Shown here one piece after another: positions 26,162 to 35,288 of a stretch of DNA of 64,000 nt (positions are counted from its first letter, which is position 1; each line of letters starts with the position of its first letter). The DNA comes from Petroclostridium sp. X23 (GTDB lineage Bacteria; Bacillota; Clostridia; SK-Y3), in NCBI RefSeq assembly GCF_030013905.1, contig NZ_CP124862.1:868001-932000 (forward strand). The letters are read 5' to 3'. The translations under genes and the position numbers were made by a program. The notes under the pieces are model-generated. The model made no database searches. It was not told the DNA's origin and saw only the letters and a program-made list of their open reading frames with translations.

Positions 26162-26635
26162 GAGCCTTTAATTCATGGTGCAAGCCACGAAACTGGAAGA
26201 CGTGCCGGAAATAAAAATGTAATTTTTAACGTCGCATTAGGCAAAGCATGTGAGATTGCTAAAGAATCACTTTATAACAATAAAATGAAGCAACTGACAG
26301 AATACTTTTATAATAGTCTTAATGAAATATTTGGTGAAAAGATAAAACTCAACGGTGAACCGCATAAAAGGCTTCCAAATACATTAAATATCAGCTTTTT
26401 AGGATATCATGGTGCAGAAATACTATCAAAATCAGGTGATGATATCGCAACTTCAACCGGTTCTGCATGTCATGCAGGCTCAATATCAATATCACCGGTT
26501 TTAAAGGCAATGTGCATTCCTTTTGAAATAGCTCAAGGAGCTGTTAGATTTAGTCTGGGAAGATATATAACTCAAGAAGAATTGAATACTGTCCTTAAAA
26601 AATTCAAGCAAATTCATACATCAAAAAATATTTAA
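26162..26635 (+). pseudogene. Cysteine desulfurase, C-terminal fragment
   Basis: An open frame of 158 codons begins abruptly (EPLIHGASHETGRRAG) just right of the IS element and encodes only the small domain of a NifS/IscS-like enzyme. It keeps the catalytic Cys loop (SACHAGSISISPVLKAM), but the PLP-binding half is missing. It was truncated before or independently of the IS, because the IS has an intact target duplication and removing it does not restore the upstream half. A product from the internal Met codon is conceivable but would be inactive. Confidence 0.85.
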
Positions 26636-26652
26636 CGGAGTGATATAAGACT

Positions 26653-27246
26653 ATGAAATTTAGAGAATCGGGCATGCCGGATGAACAAATGTGGGATACC
26701 TTTTTTACCCCTATGCAAACCCTCTACCAGCTTGACATTAATGAAGATATCAAAACGCTTATAGACATTGGATGCGGGTATGGTACATTCTTAATTCCTG
26801 CTTCCGGACTTGTTAAACACAAGGTCATCGGAATAGATATTGAAAATGAAATGATAGAAACGTGCAGAGAAAAAATTCAGGAACAGGGTATTAAAAATAT
26901 AGAATTATTACATGGGGACATTTCTACAGAGCAAACAATTAAAGACCTAGAAAAACATAAAGGTGACATTGACTATATTTGTCTGTTTAATATCCTGCAT
27001 TGTGAACAGCCATTGAACCTACTTAACGCAGCTTATCGCATTCTAAACAACAACGGGAAAATCGGAGTTATCCATTGGAAATATGAGAATACACCGAGAG
27101 GTCCGTCAATGGAGATAAGACCTACTCCTGAAATTATCAACGGATGGGCTTTAAAAGCAGGATTTGTTTTAGAAAAATTTGTTGAACTTCCACCCTATCA
27201 TTATGGGCTGGTATTCACAAAAAATTACAAAGGAGAGATCGTATGA
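26653..27246 (+). CDS. Class I SAM-dependent methyltransferase
   Basis: A 197-residue protein with motif I LIDIGCGYGTFLIPA, an acidic residue at the end of strand 2 (GIDIENEM) and a HGD loop. An HWKYE stretch follows strand 5. The substrate is unknown. It overlaps the CGGC gene by four bases (ATGA), so the two are coupled, and follows the desulfurase fragment by 17 bp with ACGGAG upstream. Context suggests detoxification or metal/sulfur handling, but that is inference. Confidence 0.8.
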   Translation: MKFRESGMPDEQMWDTFFTPMQTLYQLDINEDIKTLIDIGCGYGTFLIPASGLVKHKVIGIDIENEMIETCREKIQEQGIKNIELLHGDISTEQTIKDLEKHKGDIDYICLFNILHCEQPLNLLNAAYRILNNNGKIGVIHWKYENTPRGPSMEIRPTPEIINGWALKAGFVLEKFVELPPYHYGLVFTKNYKGEIV

Positions 27247-27575
27247 AAGTGGGCTTAATTAGATGCACGCAAACAGAAGATATGTGCCCTGCTACTACTT
27301 GCTTAAAAGTTATGAAGCAAAAGAAATTAGCGTTTGAAGAAATCCAAGAAGATATTGAAGTTATTGGCATAAATACCTGCGGCGGTTGCCCTGGTAAAAA
27401 AGCTGTGACACGAGCTGCTGAAATGGTAAAACGAGGAGCGGATACAATTGTATTAGCGTCCTGTATTTCTCGGGGTACGCCGATCGGTTTCCCTTGCCCT
27501 CATGTTCAAACAATGAAAGATGCAATTATAAAAAAATTGGGCGATACCATAAAAATTATTGACTATACACACTAA
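27243..27575 (+). CDS. CGGC domain-containing protein
   Basis: A 110-residue protein with CTQTEDMC near the start, the defining CGGC motif (NTCGGCPGKKA), CISRGTPIGFPCPH near the end, and regularly spaced conserved Cys. CGGC-domain proteins are presumed metal- or cluster-binding and are common in anaerobes. Translationally coupled to the preceding methyltransferase, and followed by a decayed DsrE-like gene. Confidence 0.88.
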   Translation: MKVGLIRCTQTEDMCPATTCLKVMKQKKLAFEEIQEDIEVIGINTCGGCPGKKAVTRAAEMVKRGADTIVLASCISRGTPIGFPCPHVQTMKDAIIKKLGDTIKIIDYTH

Positions 27576-27671
27576 TTAACGAATGGTGTAAATCTTTTAA
27601 ACGATTTAGAAGTTAAGGCAAAACAAATATACGTTAACTCGATAAAAACATAACAACAAGGAGGTATTCTT

Positions 27672-27992
27672 GTGAAACTAGGTATCATCATTGAAACAAA
27701 AAATTTTGAAAAGGCATAGAACGCTTTCCGTTTTGCGGTTACTGCAAAAAAGAAGGGGCATGACGTAAAAGTATTCCTTATGGGTGAAGGTGTCGAATGC
27801 GAGACACTGACCCATGAAAAATTTAATGTGGCAGAACAGGTAAAAGCATTTATCGAAGCTGGTGGAGACATTTAAGCATGTGGCACATGCTTAAAATCAC
27901 GGAGCATGGCGAGTACTGATGTCTGTCCGATTTCTACAATGATAGACTGTGTCGAAATGGTTGAATGGGCTGATAAGACAGCAACATTCTAA
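27672..27992 (+). pseudogene. DsrE-family sulfur-relay gene with two nonsense codons
   Basis: From GTG 27672 (AAGGAGG seven bases upstream) to TAA 27992 the frame is continuous over 107 codons except for TAG at codon 16 (after NFEKA, where homologues have Trp) and TAA after AGGDI (where Leu precedes ACGTCLK). Both differ by one base from the expected sense codon. Conserved DsrE features remain (KVFLMGEGVEC, ACGTCLKSR). It is a recently inactivated gene, not frameshifted. TAG and TAA exclude selenocysteine; suppression is unlikely. Confidence 0.85.
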
Positions 27993-28013
27993 CTTGTATA
28001 TAAAACAAAGCTA

Positions 28014-28039
28014 AAGGGTGTATTATGACGTACACCCTT
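28014..28039. terminator. Terminator hairpin after the DsrE-like gene
   Basis: The arms AAGGGTGTA and TACACCCTT (9 bp, 8-nt loop) are followed by a short T-rich tail (cttatttc), about 20 bp after the stop codon on the plus strand. Confidence 0.6.
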
Positions 28040-28206
28040 CTTATTTCGCGGCTTTGACAGCTATTAAACTCCCTCGCCCATGTCCTTGCTCTACATCATA
28101 GCTTATGGAGCTTATGAAAGATTGAGGAGGCTGGAAAAGCTTGAGTTACTACTCTATTGATATAACACTTATGCTAAGCATAGATTAAAGCCGTAATTAA
28201 AAAATT

Positions 28207-28251
28207 GCTTGTCACAAAGTACCTTTACAGTAAAGGTACTTTGTGACAAGC
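28207..28251. repeat. Perfect 21-bp inverted repeat with 3-nt loop
   Basis: The arms 28207-28227 and 28231-28251 are exactly complementary, core gtcacaaagtaccttta, loop cag. It lies 43 bp past the stop of the minus-strand RadC-like gene. No T-run follows, so it might act as an RNA-stability element, terminator or operator. The stretch 28040-28206 has no recognisable gene. Confidence 0.75.
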
Positions 28252-28294
28252 TTAAGAGACAATTTGAAATCCACAGTTACCCGAAATTTTAATT

Positions 28295-28999
28295 TTATAA
28301 TGCATGAGTATGTTGAAAACTATTTCTCTTTTCCTTCGCAGGCACAGCACCTAATACAATAGCATCATAATTTGCTGCACTTTTGTATTGATTAGAAATA
28401 TACCCTTTTTCCGCCATAGAAGTATAGTTTGTTCCAGCCACAATAATGTGATCCAAAACTTTAATTTCAATAGGATGAAAAATATCAACCATTCTCTGGG
28501 CTAAAGTTTTATCTTCCTGAGAGAAATTTTGCGATCCACCGGGATGGTTATGCGCTAAAATTACCGCATTACAATCACAGGCAAGAGCATATTTTAATAT
28601 TTGTCTCGGATAAACCGCTGTCTGTCCAATACTCCCTTCTGACATGGTTTTTGTTTCAATTATGTTATTACCACTATCTAAGAATGCAACCATAAATCTT
28701 TCTTTATCCTTCATACCGCCTAAAAGAGCTAAGAAATATTGCCCCGATACGGTTGATGAATTGAGCGTAATCATATCATTGCTCTCGTGCACTTTTAAAA
28801 TGTTATAAGAAGAAATGAACTCGTTGAGTAGTCCTATCTTTTCAAGCTGCTTCTCACTTGGTTCCATAATGTGAGGATGTTCTAGAATGTTAAAGGGGTT
28901 ATTGCTTTTTACATACTGCTGAACCTTCTTGTATGACAGCCCTGTTAAATTTGTCAGACCTTTTAAAAACTTTTCGGTGTGCTGTATATCTTGCTTCAT
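28295..28999 (-). CDS. RadC/JAB-domain protein
   Basis: A 234-residue protein. The JAMM metal site is complete: HNHPGGS followed by the Asp of SQEDKTL, with an upstream acidic residue. RadC-like JAB proteins are frequent on plasmids and integrative elements; despite the name, a role in recombination repair is not established. The ATG overlaps the upstream small gene by four bases. It sits at the edge of the conjugative-element block and may be cargo. A decayed paralogue lies at 22787-23010. Confidence 0.85.
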   Translation of the reverse strand: MKQDIQHTEKFLKGLTNLTGLSYKKVQQYVKSNNPFNILEHPHIMEPSEKQLEKIGLLNEFISSYNILKVHESNDMITLNSSTVSGQYFLALLGGMKDKERFMVAFLDSGNNIIETKTMSEGSIGQTAVYPRQILKYALACDCNAVILAHNHPGGSQNFSQEDKTLAQRMVDIFHPIEIKVLDHIIVAGTNYTSMAEKGYISNQYKSAANYDAIVLGAVPAKEKRNSFQHTHAL

Positions 29000-29238
29000 A
29001 TTATGCCTTTCCCCCCTTCTTCATCAAATAACTCAATAACGGATTTTACACTTTTTAAATTTTCACAAGTCTCCATGGATAAATCCATTAATTCAAGATG
29101 CAGAAAAAAGTTTTTAATCCCCATACTTTGAACGCATCTATGAATTTTTTCTTTTGTATCCTCATCCAAGTCAATCAATTTATCCAGTAAATCCACACAC
29201 TTTATATATTCCATATCTCTTAACTTATTTACATTCAT
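28996..29238 (-). CDS. Small alpha-helical hypothetical protein
   Basis: An 80-residue, mostly helical, acidic protein (MNVNKLRDMEYIKCVDLL onward) with no recognised motif. Its stop overlaps the RadC start (ATGA), implying co-translation. GGTGGAAAAATAG lies ahead of its ATG. The tight coupling is the only clue to function. Confidence 0.6.
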   Translation of the reverse strand: MNVNKLRDMEYIKCVDLLDKLIDLDEDTKEKIHRCVQSMGIKNFFLHLELMDLSMETCENLKSVKSVIELFDEEGGKGII

Positions 29239-29338
29239 CTATTTTTCCACCTTTCAAATTCTTTTAATGATTCTTTTCCTTTCTGAGGCATGCCTCTATA
29301 CACCGTGATTACCTATGAGGATAGAATAGTATCCTCTA

Positions 29339-30937
29339 TTAGCTGTCGATTAGCTGCATAAATAGCTGCTGATATTCATCCTGCATTAGCTCATTTAACA
29401 TATTGACCTGATCCGAATTGAAGTCGTAATCCGCAATCATGTTAACATGGTTTTTAGAGGTCACAATGATATGCAGGATGATTTCTGTAGTAGGAGGTTC
29501 CCCATACTCAATAATTTCTATCCAATAATCAATTTCGTTCATATCCCAAAAGATATCCTGTAGGATTCCCACTTTGGTATCGTCAAGGGTCGTAACTTCC
29601 ATGCCGTTTTCTGTATCGGCAGCAACCTCGACTGCATAAACCGGCAGTATTTCCAGCCAGTTACAAGCAGTGGTGTTTCCACTGTAGGATAGTTCCAGTG
29701 TATCATGGAGGTTTTCGTTCTGTATCCGTTCGAGTTCCGCTGAAAATTCTCTATTCAGCTGATTGACAACTGCAGTCATGGTCGGTGTGTTCTCGCCAGA
29801 GTTTTCATTGGAAAAGAATATCCCGAAACCTGATCCTAATAAAAGCCCTGCAAGACACATTATAAGAATAATAACAACCGCTATCCAACCACCTGCAGCG
29901 ATTAGAGCAATCAATCCCTTGGCCGCCAAAATGATCGCCTTGATAGTAGCCACCATAGCTTTCACTGTCCTTTTTGCCGAAACAGCCGCCGCTCTCGTCG
30001 CTGCCCGTGCAGCTTGTACCGCCCTTCGAGTTGCTTGCGCGGTTTTGACAGCAGTTTTTGTTGCTGTCTGTGGGGTTTTAATGGCGGTTTTTGAGGTTCT
30101 CTCAGCACTTTTTACTGCTTTTTGCGTTTTTTTAATCGTACCTCTAGCAGCTTCTTTTATGGTTTTAGCGCTAGTTTTGACAGCTCGCTTTGTGGTACGT
30201 CCTATTTTGCCGGAAGCATGCACAGTCTGTACTCCTGTTTTCTCGGTTGGTTGGAACAGAGGACGTTGAGGAGTTTGCGCAGTTATGTACTCAGATGTCT
30301 CCCTCGTCTGCATTTTGACAGCATTCTTATTTACCGTCTGGATTGAATTTGTTTTGGCAAATTGCTGTTTGGTTCTGATTTGAACGAACCTGTTTTTTCC
30401 TAGTTCGCTTGACTTGGATAGAGTGAGTTTGCGCTTTGTGGTTTCTTTTGTTCCGGATTGAACAGTATTCTCTCTAGTCACCTGCTTTGCTCTGGGTTGG
30501 AAAACTTTCTTCTCTGCTGCTGGCTTCGCTTTGACTGGGATGGTACTCTGCTGTGCTGGCTGCTTTGTTTCTGTCTGGACAGCATTCCTACTCACTGTTT
30601 CTTTTGCTTCACTATTTGGAGTCTGCCTCGCACTCTCCCCATTATGTATGTCGGAACGCTGTGCATCTGCACCCGCCACTCGGCGATTCATCATTTTTTC
30701 GAACACTTTTTTGCTATAGTTTTCTACTATATGTCCCCCTTTCCGGATAATGTTTTCCGCGCCATCTCGAATATTATTTCCCGCATAGTCCACATAGTTG
30801 CCGTCACCATTACGCCCGAGTTGTTCCGACTGCTCCTTTGTACGAATATAGGCGTTTTTCGCCCTGCGGGATACATCCATTGCCTTATCCAGCACCTTAA
30901 TATCCTTTTGAATCTGTTTAGTCTTGATCTCTTTCAA
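29339..30937 (-). CDS. Conjugation-element membrane protein, peptidase domain missing
   Basis: About 532 residues from a TTG at 30937 (GGAGGTG upstream; a longer frame reaches 30985). An N-terminal helical part is followed by a long Lys/Thr/Ala-rich low-complexity region (about 100-330), one TM helix (about 345-375), and an extracytoplasmic part ending MQDEYQQLFMQLIDS. In Tn1549-type elements this gene continues into a cell-wall hydrolase domain (NlpC/P60 or CHAP); none is present here. Either a natural variant or a C-terminal truncation. It directly follows virB4. Confidence 0.7.
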   Translation of the reverse strand: MKEIKTKQIQKDIKVLDKAMDVSRRAKNAYIRTKEQSEQLGRNGDGNYVDYAGNNIRDGAENIIRKGGHIVENYSKKVFEKMMNRRVAGADAQRSDIHNGESARQTPNSEAKETVSRNAVQTETKQPAQQSTIPVKAKPAAEKKVFQPRAKQVTRENTVQSGTKETTKRKLTLSKSSELGKNRFVQIRTKQQFAKTNSIQTVNKNAVKMQTRETSEYITAQTPQRPLFQPTEKTGVQTVHASGKIGRTTKRAVKTSAKTIKEAARGTIKKTQKAVKSAERTSKTAIKTPQTATKTAVKTAQATRRAVQAARAATRAAAVSAKRTVKAMVATIKAIILAAKGLIALIAAGGWIAVVIILIMCLAGLLLGSGFGIFFSNENSGENTPTMTAVVNQLNREFSAELERIQNENLHDTLELSYSGNTTACNWLEILPVYAVEVAADTENGMEVTTLDDTKVGILQDIFWDMNEIDYWIEIIEYGEPPTTEIILHIIVTSKNHVNMIADYDFNSDQVNMLNELMQDEYQQLFMQLIDS

Positions 30938-31016
30938 TGCGCGCACCTCCTCCCAAGCCCATTCGTGGTGAACTGGCCGTAACACCAGCCCTCACCCTCA
31001 CATTTAATACTTCATA

Positions 31017-33350
31017 TTAAATTGCTTGCTCATCCGGCTTTGTGCTCATTAGGCGGTAGAGCTTTGTATTATGGGGGAATTGGTCAGTGAAAGGAACAAG
31101 AGAGCTTCCTACCTTAATAAGTCCATTACCTGCATCTACATTGGTAATGTAGGAAAGTTGAAGGTCGGAAATGTTCAGGAGCTTGGCAAGTTCCATACGG
31201 TCGGTACTGGCCTGATTGAGCATTACGATAAATTCTGAATTTGCCAGCATAGTACGGGCGGTATGGCTTTGTAAAAGATCGTCCACGTTCTGTGTAATGC
31301 CCGTACAAAAAGCACCATACTTTCTTACTCTTTTCCACAGTGTAAACAGAAAGTTGGCGCTGTACTCATGCTGAAAAAGCAGATATATTTCATCGATTAT
31401 AATAAATGTGTTCTTCCCTTTTGCCCGGTTTTGCGTGATCCGATTTAAAATACTATCCAGTACCACCAGCATTCCGATTGGTAGAAGCTGCTTGACAAGG
31501 TCAAGTATGTCATAACAGATAAGGCGGTTATTTACATCTACATTGGTCGGTATTGCAAAGGTGTTAAGACTTCCGCTGGTGAATAACTCAATAGCCAGAG
31601 CAATTTCCTGTGCTTCTGCTTCTTCCTGTTGTAAGAGCTCAGCATGAAAATCCTGTAATGTAGGTGGAGTTTCTTTATAATTACTTTGTAGATATTTTCT
31701 GTACACGCTGGCAGTACAGCGGTCAATCAGAGATTTCTGCTTTGCACCCAAATTATGCCCGCCAATGAGCTGTTCGCAAAGTGATAGTACGAATTCCGAC
31801 TTTAGTATAACAGGGTTTACACCATCTCCATAATCCTTATTCATATCCATTGCATTGATGTGGTTTGAAGATGTGGCAGATATGTGAATAATTTCACCCC
31901 CCATTGCCTTGACAAGCGATGAATATTCACGCTCCGGGTCTATGAGGATAACATCATCATCACTGGAAAGCATCTGATTGACGATTTCACGTTTGGCGGT
32001 AAAACTCTTTCCTGAGCCGGAAACACCGAGGATAAAAGAATTTCCGTTGAGCAAATGCTTACGGTTGGCAATAATCATATTTTTACTAATTACATTCTGT
32101 CCGTAATAGATGCCGCCGCTGTGAGCGATCTCCTGTGCCCGAAAGGGTATAAACACTGCTGTGCTTTCTGTTGTCAGTGTCCGGATAGCATCAATTTTCC
32201 GCAGCCCATATGGCAGTACTGTATTTAGACCGTCCATCTGCTGATAAGTAAGGGTAGAGAATTGACACAGGTGCTTTCGTGCTGTAGTAAGCAGTGTTTC
32301 TGTATCGCTGTCAAGCTGCTCCTTACTGTTTACTACATGGACCATTGTAAGAACGGCAAACGTCATCCTCTGGTCACGGGTGGTCAGGTCGTCGAGGAAT
32401 TCCTTGCTTTCCCTACGCTGTTGCTCCATATCGTAGGGTACAACTGCTGAAAAATTATTGCTTTGGTTTTGCCTCCTTTGCCAGTTTGTTATATTAGTTT
32501 CCACGCCCAAGAGACGGTTTTCCACCTCCCTCACGGCTTCATCGGTTGGAATAGGGATAATATCAATTGATAACATCATATTACGGTTTAGATCACACAG
32601 CTCGGATACCATGCTGTCCTTGATGTAACTGGCAAATTCCCTCAGGAAGATAACACGTCCATATTTACTACCCATGCGAAAGTGATCTTTTTCAAACTCA
32701 AAGGTATTGGGGCAGATATAGTCCTTGAAATCATGTCCTTTTTTCATGGTATCGCACAAGTTAAAATGAAAATCCGTTTCCTCACCGGCACGAAAAAAGT
32801 CGTGCAGGATTCTAAGACGGTCTGTAGCATCTAATTCTGTACATTTAGAGCCTAAGTGGGAAAAGTGAGTAATCAGGTCAGTGCCAATGCGAGAAAAGTA
32901 GTTCCGAGCTTCCTCAATATTCTTTTTAACCACTGATACAGTAACATATTTATCCTGTACAATACTATTTGCACCGGTTGCTTTATCCAAAAGCATTTGG
33001 TTGTATTCCCTACGGTACTCATCCAACCTTTCATTTCTTAATGGGATCAGAATAGAACTTTCAAAATCTGCTTTGTTTAAGCGGCGGTTATTGATGGTAA
33101 TTTTGGTGGTAGCTCCACTGTCAAAGGAATTGAGTAATTCCGAGTAGGATAAAAACATTGCCTCTTTATCTTCTTTGGAGGCCACTGCATAATTGATATC
33201 CTCAAATCGATAGGATTTAGAAAACTTATTGCCCACACAAAAAATCCCATCCAGCCAAAGAATGCGAATGGGAATAGCCTGCTGAACACCTTTAGGGACA
33301 ATAAAGCGTTCTTTATCCTGTTTCATGATTTTCTGAAGGGTCTTAATCAT
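31017..33350 (-). CDS. VirB4-like conjugation ATPase
   Basis: A 777-residue type IV secretion ATPase with Walker A GVSGSGKSFTAKRE (about residue 445) and Walker B-like IIIDEIYLLF. It powers substrate transfer and pilus assembly at the membrane. Closely matches the VirB4 of Tn1549-like elements in layout and is full-length. It overlaps prgI by eight bases. Intact, unlike several other genes of the element. Confidence 0.92.
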   Translation of the reverse strand: MIKTLQKIMKQDKERFIVPKGVQQAIPIRILWLDGIFCVGNKFSKSYRFEDINYAVASKEDKEAMFLSYSELLNSFDSGATTKITINNRRLNKADFESSILIPLRNERLDEYRREYNQMLLDKATGANSIVQDKYVTVSVVKKNIEEARNYFSRIGTDLITHFSHLGSKCTELDATDRLRILHDFFRAGEETDFHFNLCDTMKKGHDFKDYICPNTFEFEKDHFRMGSKYGRVIFLREFASYIKDSMVSELCDLNRNMMLSIDIIPIPTDEAVREVENRLLGVETNITNWQRRQNQSNNFSAVVPYDMEQQRRESKEFLDDLTTRDQRMTFAVLTMVHVVNSKEQLDSDTETLLTTARKHLCQFSTLTYQQMDGLNTVLPYGLRKIDAIRTLTTESTAVFIPFRAQEIAHSGGIYYGQNVISKNMIIANRKHLLNGNSFILGVSGSGKSFTAKREIVNQMLSSDDDVILIDPEREYSSLVKAMGGEIIHISATSSNHINAMDMNKDYGDGVNPVILKSEFVLSLCEQLIGGHNLGAKQKSLIDRCTASVYRKYLQSNYKETPPTLQDFHAELLQQEEAEAQEIALAIELFTSGSLNTFAIPTNVDVNNRLICYDILDLVKQLLPIGMLVVLDSILNRITQNRAKGKNTFIIIDEIYLLFQHEYSANFLFTLWKRVRKYGAFCTGITQNVDDLLQSHTARTMLANSEFIVMLNQASTDRMELAKLLNISDLQLSYITNVDAGNGLIKVGSSLVPFTDQFPHNTKLYRLMSTKPDEQAI

Positions 33351-33714
33351 GGCGTTTCAATTCCTCCTTTTCATGATTTGCAATAATGTTTTTGAGTGCT
33401 TCAAAATAGATGTTGGTTGGATAAAAGCAAAGCTTTTTAGGCATTAGAAATTCTGATTTGATATATGCCCATAGAAATTGCTCCGCTGTCATGCCGTGAT
33501 ATTTGATAAATCCGAGAACTGCAAAAGGTGAAGCTCCTAATATGCACATCCAACTGACCGTTTCTGTACCGACCAAATTCCGTAAGCCAAAGTAGATTCC
33601 TATGGCTACACCAACTGCAAAGACAGAAAAAATGAACTGCCGCATGGACAGTCCAAAGAATAAACTTTCTGTATAATCCCGGATTTCACGATTAATTTTA
33701 ACTTCCAAAATCAA
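33343..33714 (-). CDS. PrgI family membrane protein (T4SS)
   Basis: A 123-residue protein with two adjacent helices (about 28-72), matching PrgI proteins that precede VirB4 in Gram-positive conjugation operons. The start has the typical MILEVKINREIRDYTE sequence, and its end overlaps virB4. Presumed part of the channel's inner-membrane assembly. Confidence 0.88.
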   Translation of the reverse strand: MILEVKINREIRDYTESLFFGLSMRQFIFSVFAVGVAIGIYFGLRNLVGTETVSWMCILGASPFAVLGFIKYHGMTAEQFLWAYIKSEFLMPKKLCFYPTNIYFEALKNIIANHEKEELKRHD

Positions 33715-33769
33715 ATCACCTCCACATAAAAATAACGCCTCACACTGAAGCGTTATTAGATTGCTTATT

Positions 33770-33967
33770 TTATCGTTCCTGTTTATTTTTTTTATTCTTT
33801 TCTTTTTCTCTTTGTACCTTAGCTACCAATACATCAACTTTACGGTTCTGTGCAATAACTGCCTCGTCCTGTGTAATCGGAATTCCATTCTTAAAAGCTT
33901 CATCTATAAGCATGTTAAGTCTTTCCTTCTCCTTCTCCAGTTCTTTACTGTAATCCACCTGTTTCAA
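33770..33967 (-). CDS. Small charged coiled-coil protein of the element
   Basis: A 65-residue, Lys/Glu-rich, helical protein starting at a TTG with AAGGAGG seven bases upstream. No known domain; composition suggests a coiled coil. It lies between prgI and the divergently oriented XRE regulator gene. Coding status is supported by the ribosome binding site; function unknown. Confidence 0.55.
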   Translation of the reverse strand: MKQVDYSKELEKEKERLNMLIDEAFKNGIPITQDEAVIAQNRKVDVLVAKVQREKEKNKKNKQER

Positions 33968-34012
33968 ATTGAAACCTCCTTATGTTTTTAGTATCTTGAT
34001 AAACCATTTTTT

Positions 34013-34118
34013 AACGGTATACCGGTAGTATAAGTTACATTTATGACTATTTGAACGGTATTCCGTTAAACTTATGTAATATAAACTGCTATTCTTTAAT
34101 TAACGGAATAACGTTTAG
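34013..34118. promoter_or_regulatory. Three related palindromes upstream of the XRE regulator
   Basis: The sequences aacggtataccggt (about 34013-34026), aacggtattccgttaa (about 34054-34069) and attaacggaataacgttt (about 34098-34115) share AACGG half-sites. They lie in the divergent promoter region and probably bind the XRE protein encoded at 34129, giving autoregulation. Confidence 0.6.
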
Positions 34119-34128
34119 GGGTGATGAA

Positions 34129-34371
34129 ATGAATATTTCTCAAGCAGTAGTAAAACGTATAGAAAGTTTATGTATAGAACGAAATTTAACAATAAACGCA
34201 CTTAGTAATATTTCAGGCATAACACAATCAACTGTAAATGATATTATAAGCGGTAGAACATATAATGCTGGAATTGCCACTATTAAAAAGTTGTGCGATG
34301 GTCTTGGAATCAGTGTTCGTGATTTTTTTGATTCTGATTTGTTTACCAATTTAGAGCAGGAAATAAAATAG
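34129..34371 (+). CDS. XRE-family helix-turn-helix regulator
   Basis: An 80-residue protein formed almost wholly by a Cro/C1-type HTH (LTINALSNISGITQSTVNDI). The ATG at 34129 follows TAGGGGTGATGAA; an upstream in-frame start would run through the operator repeats. It is the only plus-strand gene inside the conjugation block, where small XRE regulators commonly control transfer genes. The palindromes just upstream are the likely operators. Confidence 0.82.
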   Translation: MNISQAVVKRIESLCIERNLTINALSNISGITQSTVNDIISGRTYNAGIATIKKLCDGLGISVRDFFDSDLFTNLEQEIK

Positions 34372-34372
34372 T

Positions 34373-35212
34373 TTATAGTCCCATCATCTCCCGCACTACC
34401 CGGTCGGCCATTTTCACCGCTCCAACGAGCACAAGCATGTTAAAAATCAGTTCTCCTACATAAGACCATACCATTGTAACGGCACTGGCACTTGTGTCCA
34501 CCACTGGCGGGGATGACGCAAAAACGGAAAAAATAACGCAAGCCAGAACTATGATAGCTCCTTCGAGGCATACTGCGGCATAGCCTTTTAGAAAGGACTT
34601 ACCTATGCTCTGACTTGGCTCTCCTGCAAAGGAGGCTAAAGGGACAGGAGCGATAGCAGTGTAAAGATATAGTTTAAAAAATCTTCCGTACACCGACATA
34701 ATCATAATAAAGGACAGCACAGTGATGAACAGTCCGCCGATTAACGTCACAGCCCACAGTGGGATACTCTCAAAAAATCCACAGTCTTCAATGGCTTGCG
34801 TTATGGTGTCCGGGAGGACAGTCTGAGTGTTCGTACCAAAACCTGCACTGCTCATGATGGTAGAAATAATCCCCTGCACGATATTAAACAGCGCCATCAT
34901 CAGTTCCAATCCATAGGTTACAACACCTTTTGCCAGAGCAAACCGTATGAATAACTTTAGGGCATGTTCCGGCTTTTTAACTTCTGCGAAGCTACCGCAT
35001 GTCTTGACCACACCAATGACGAAAAACAACACCAGCAAAGCTAAACCGATAGCCTGCAATGCGCCATGGATATTCACGATGACGTCCCATATGCCACCAC
35101 CTTTGAATTCAGTGGGGGATTGGGCTACAAGCAGCCATATCTCAGACAGCTTATCATTCCATGTTTTTAAAGCATTATTCAAATTGTCAATTACCCAGTT
35201 ACCGCTTGACAT
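34373..35212 (-). CDS. VirB6/TrbL-like conjugation membrane protein
   Basis: A 279-residue polytopic protein with five to six helices, matching the VirB6/TrbL proteins of Tn1549-type elements, including the conserved IAPVPLASFAGEPSQSIGKSF loop region in part. It likely forms the inner-membrane part of the transfer channel. GGAGGTGATT precedes the ATG. It is followed, head-on, by the XRE gene's end. Confidence 0.88.
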   Translation of the reverse strand: MSSGNWVIDNLNNALKTWNDKLSEIWLLVAQSPTEFKGGGIWDVIVNIHGALQAIGLALLVLFFVIGVVKTCGSFAEVKKPEHALKLFIRFALAKGVVTYGLELMMALFNIVQGIISTIMSSAGFGTNTQTVLPDTITQAIEDCGFFESIPLWAVTLIGGLFITVLSFIMIMSVYGRFFKLYLYTAIAPVPLASFAGEPSQSIGKSFLKGYAAVCLEGAIIVLACVIFSVFASSPPVVDTSASAVTMVWSYVGELIFNMLVLVGAVKMADRVVREMMGL

Positions 35213-35288
35213 AGCAGAATCACCTCCTTGAAAAAATTTAGGGAACAGGCTTTTATTGACCTGTTCCCCTTAAACTCGAGGTGCTTCA

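Noticed and set aside
27672..27992. Selenocysteine or pyrrolysine recoding of the DsrE-like gene
   Set aside because: The codons are TAG and TAA, not TGA, and nothing in the window supports suppression; a pseudogene is simpler.
28040..28206. Possible transposase or sigma-factor remnant (reading AYERLRRLEKLEL)
   Set aside because: Only about 13 residues look protein-like; no family could be assigned.
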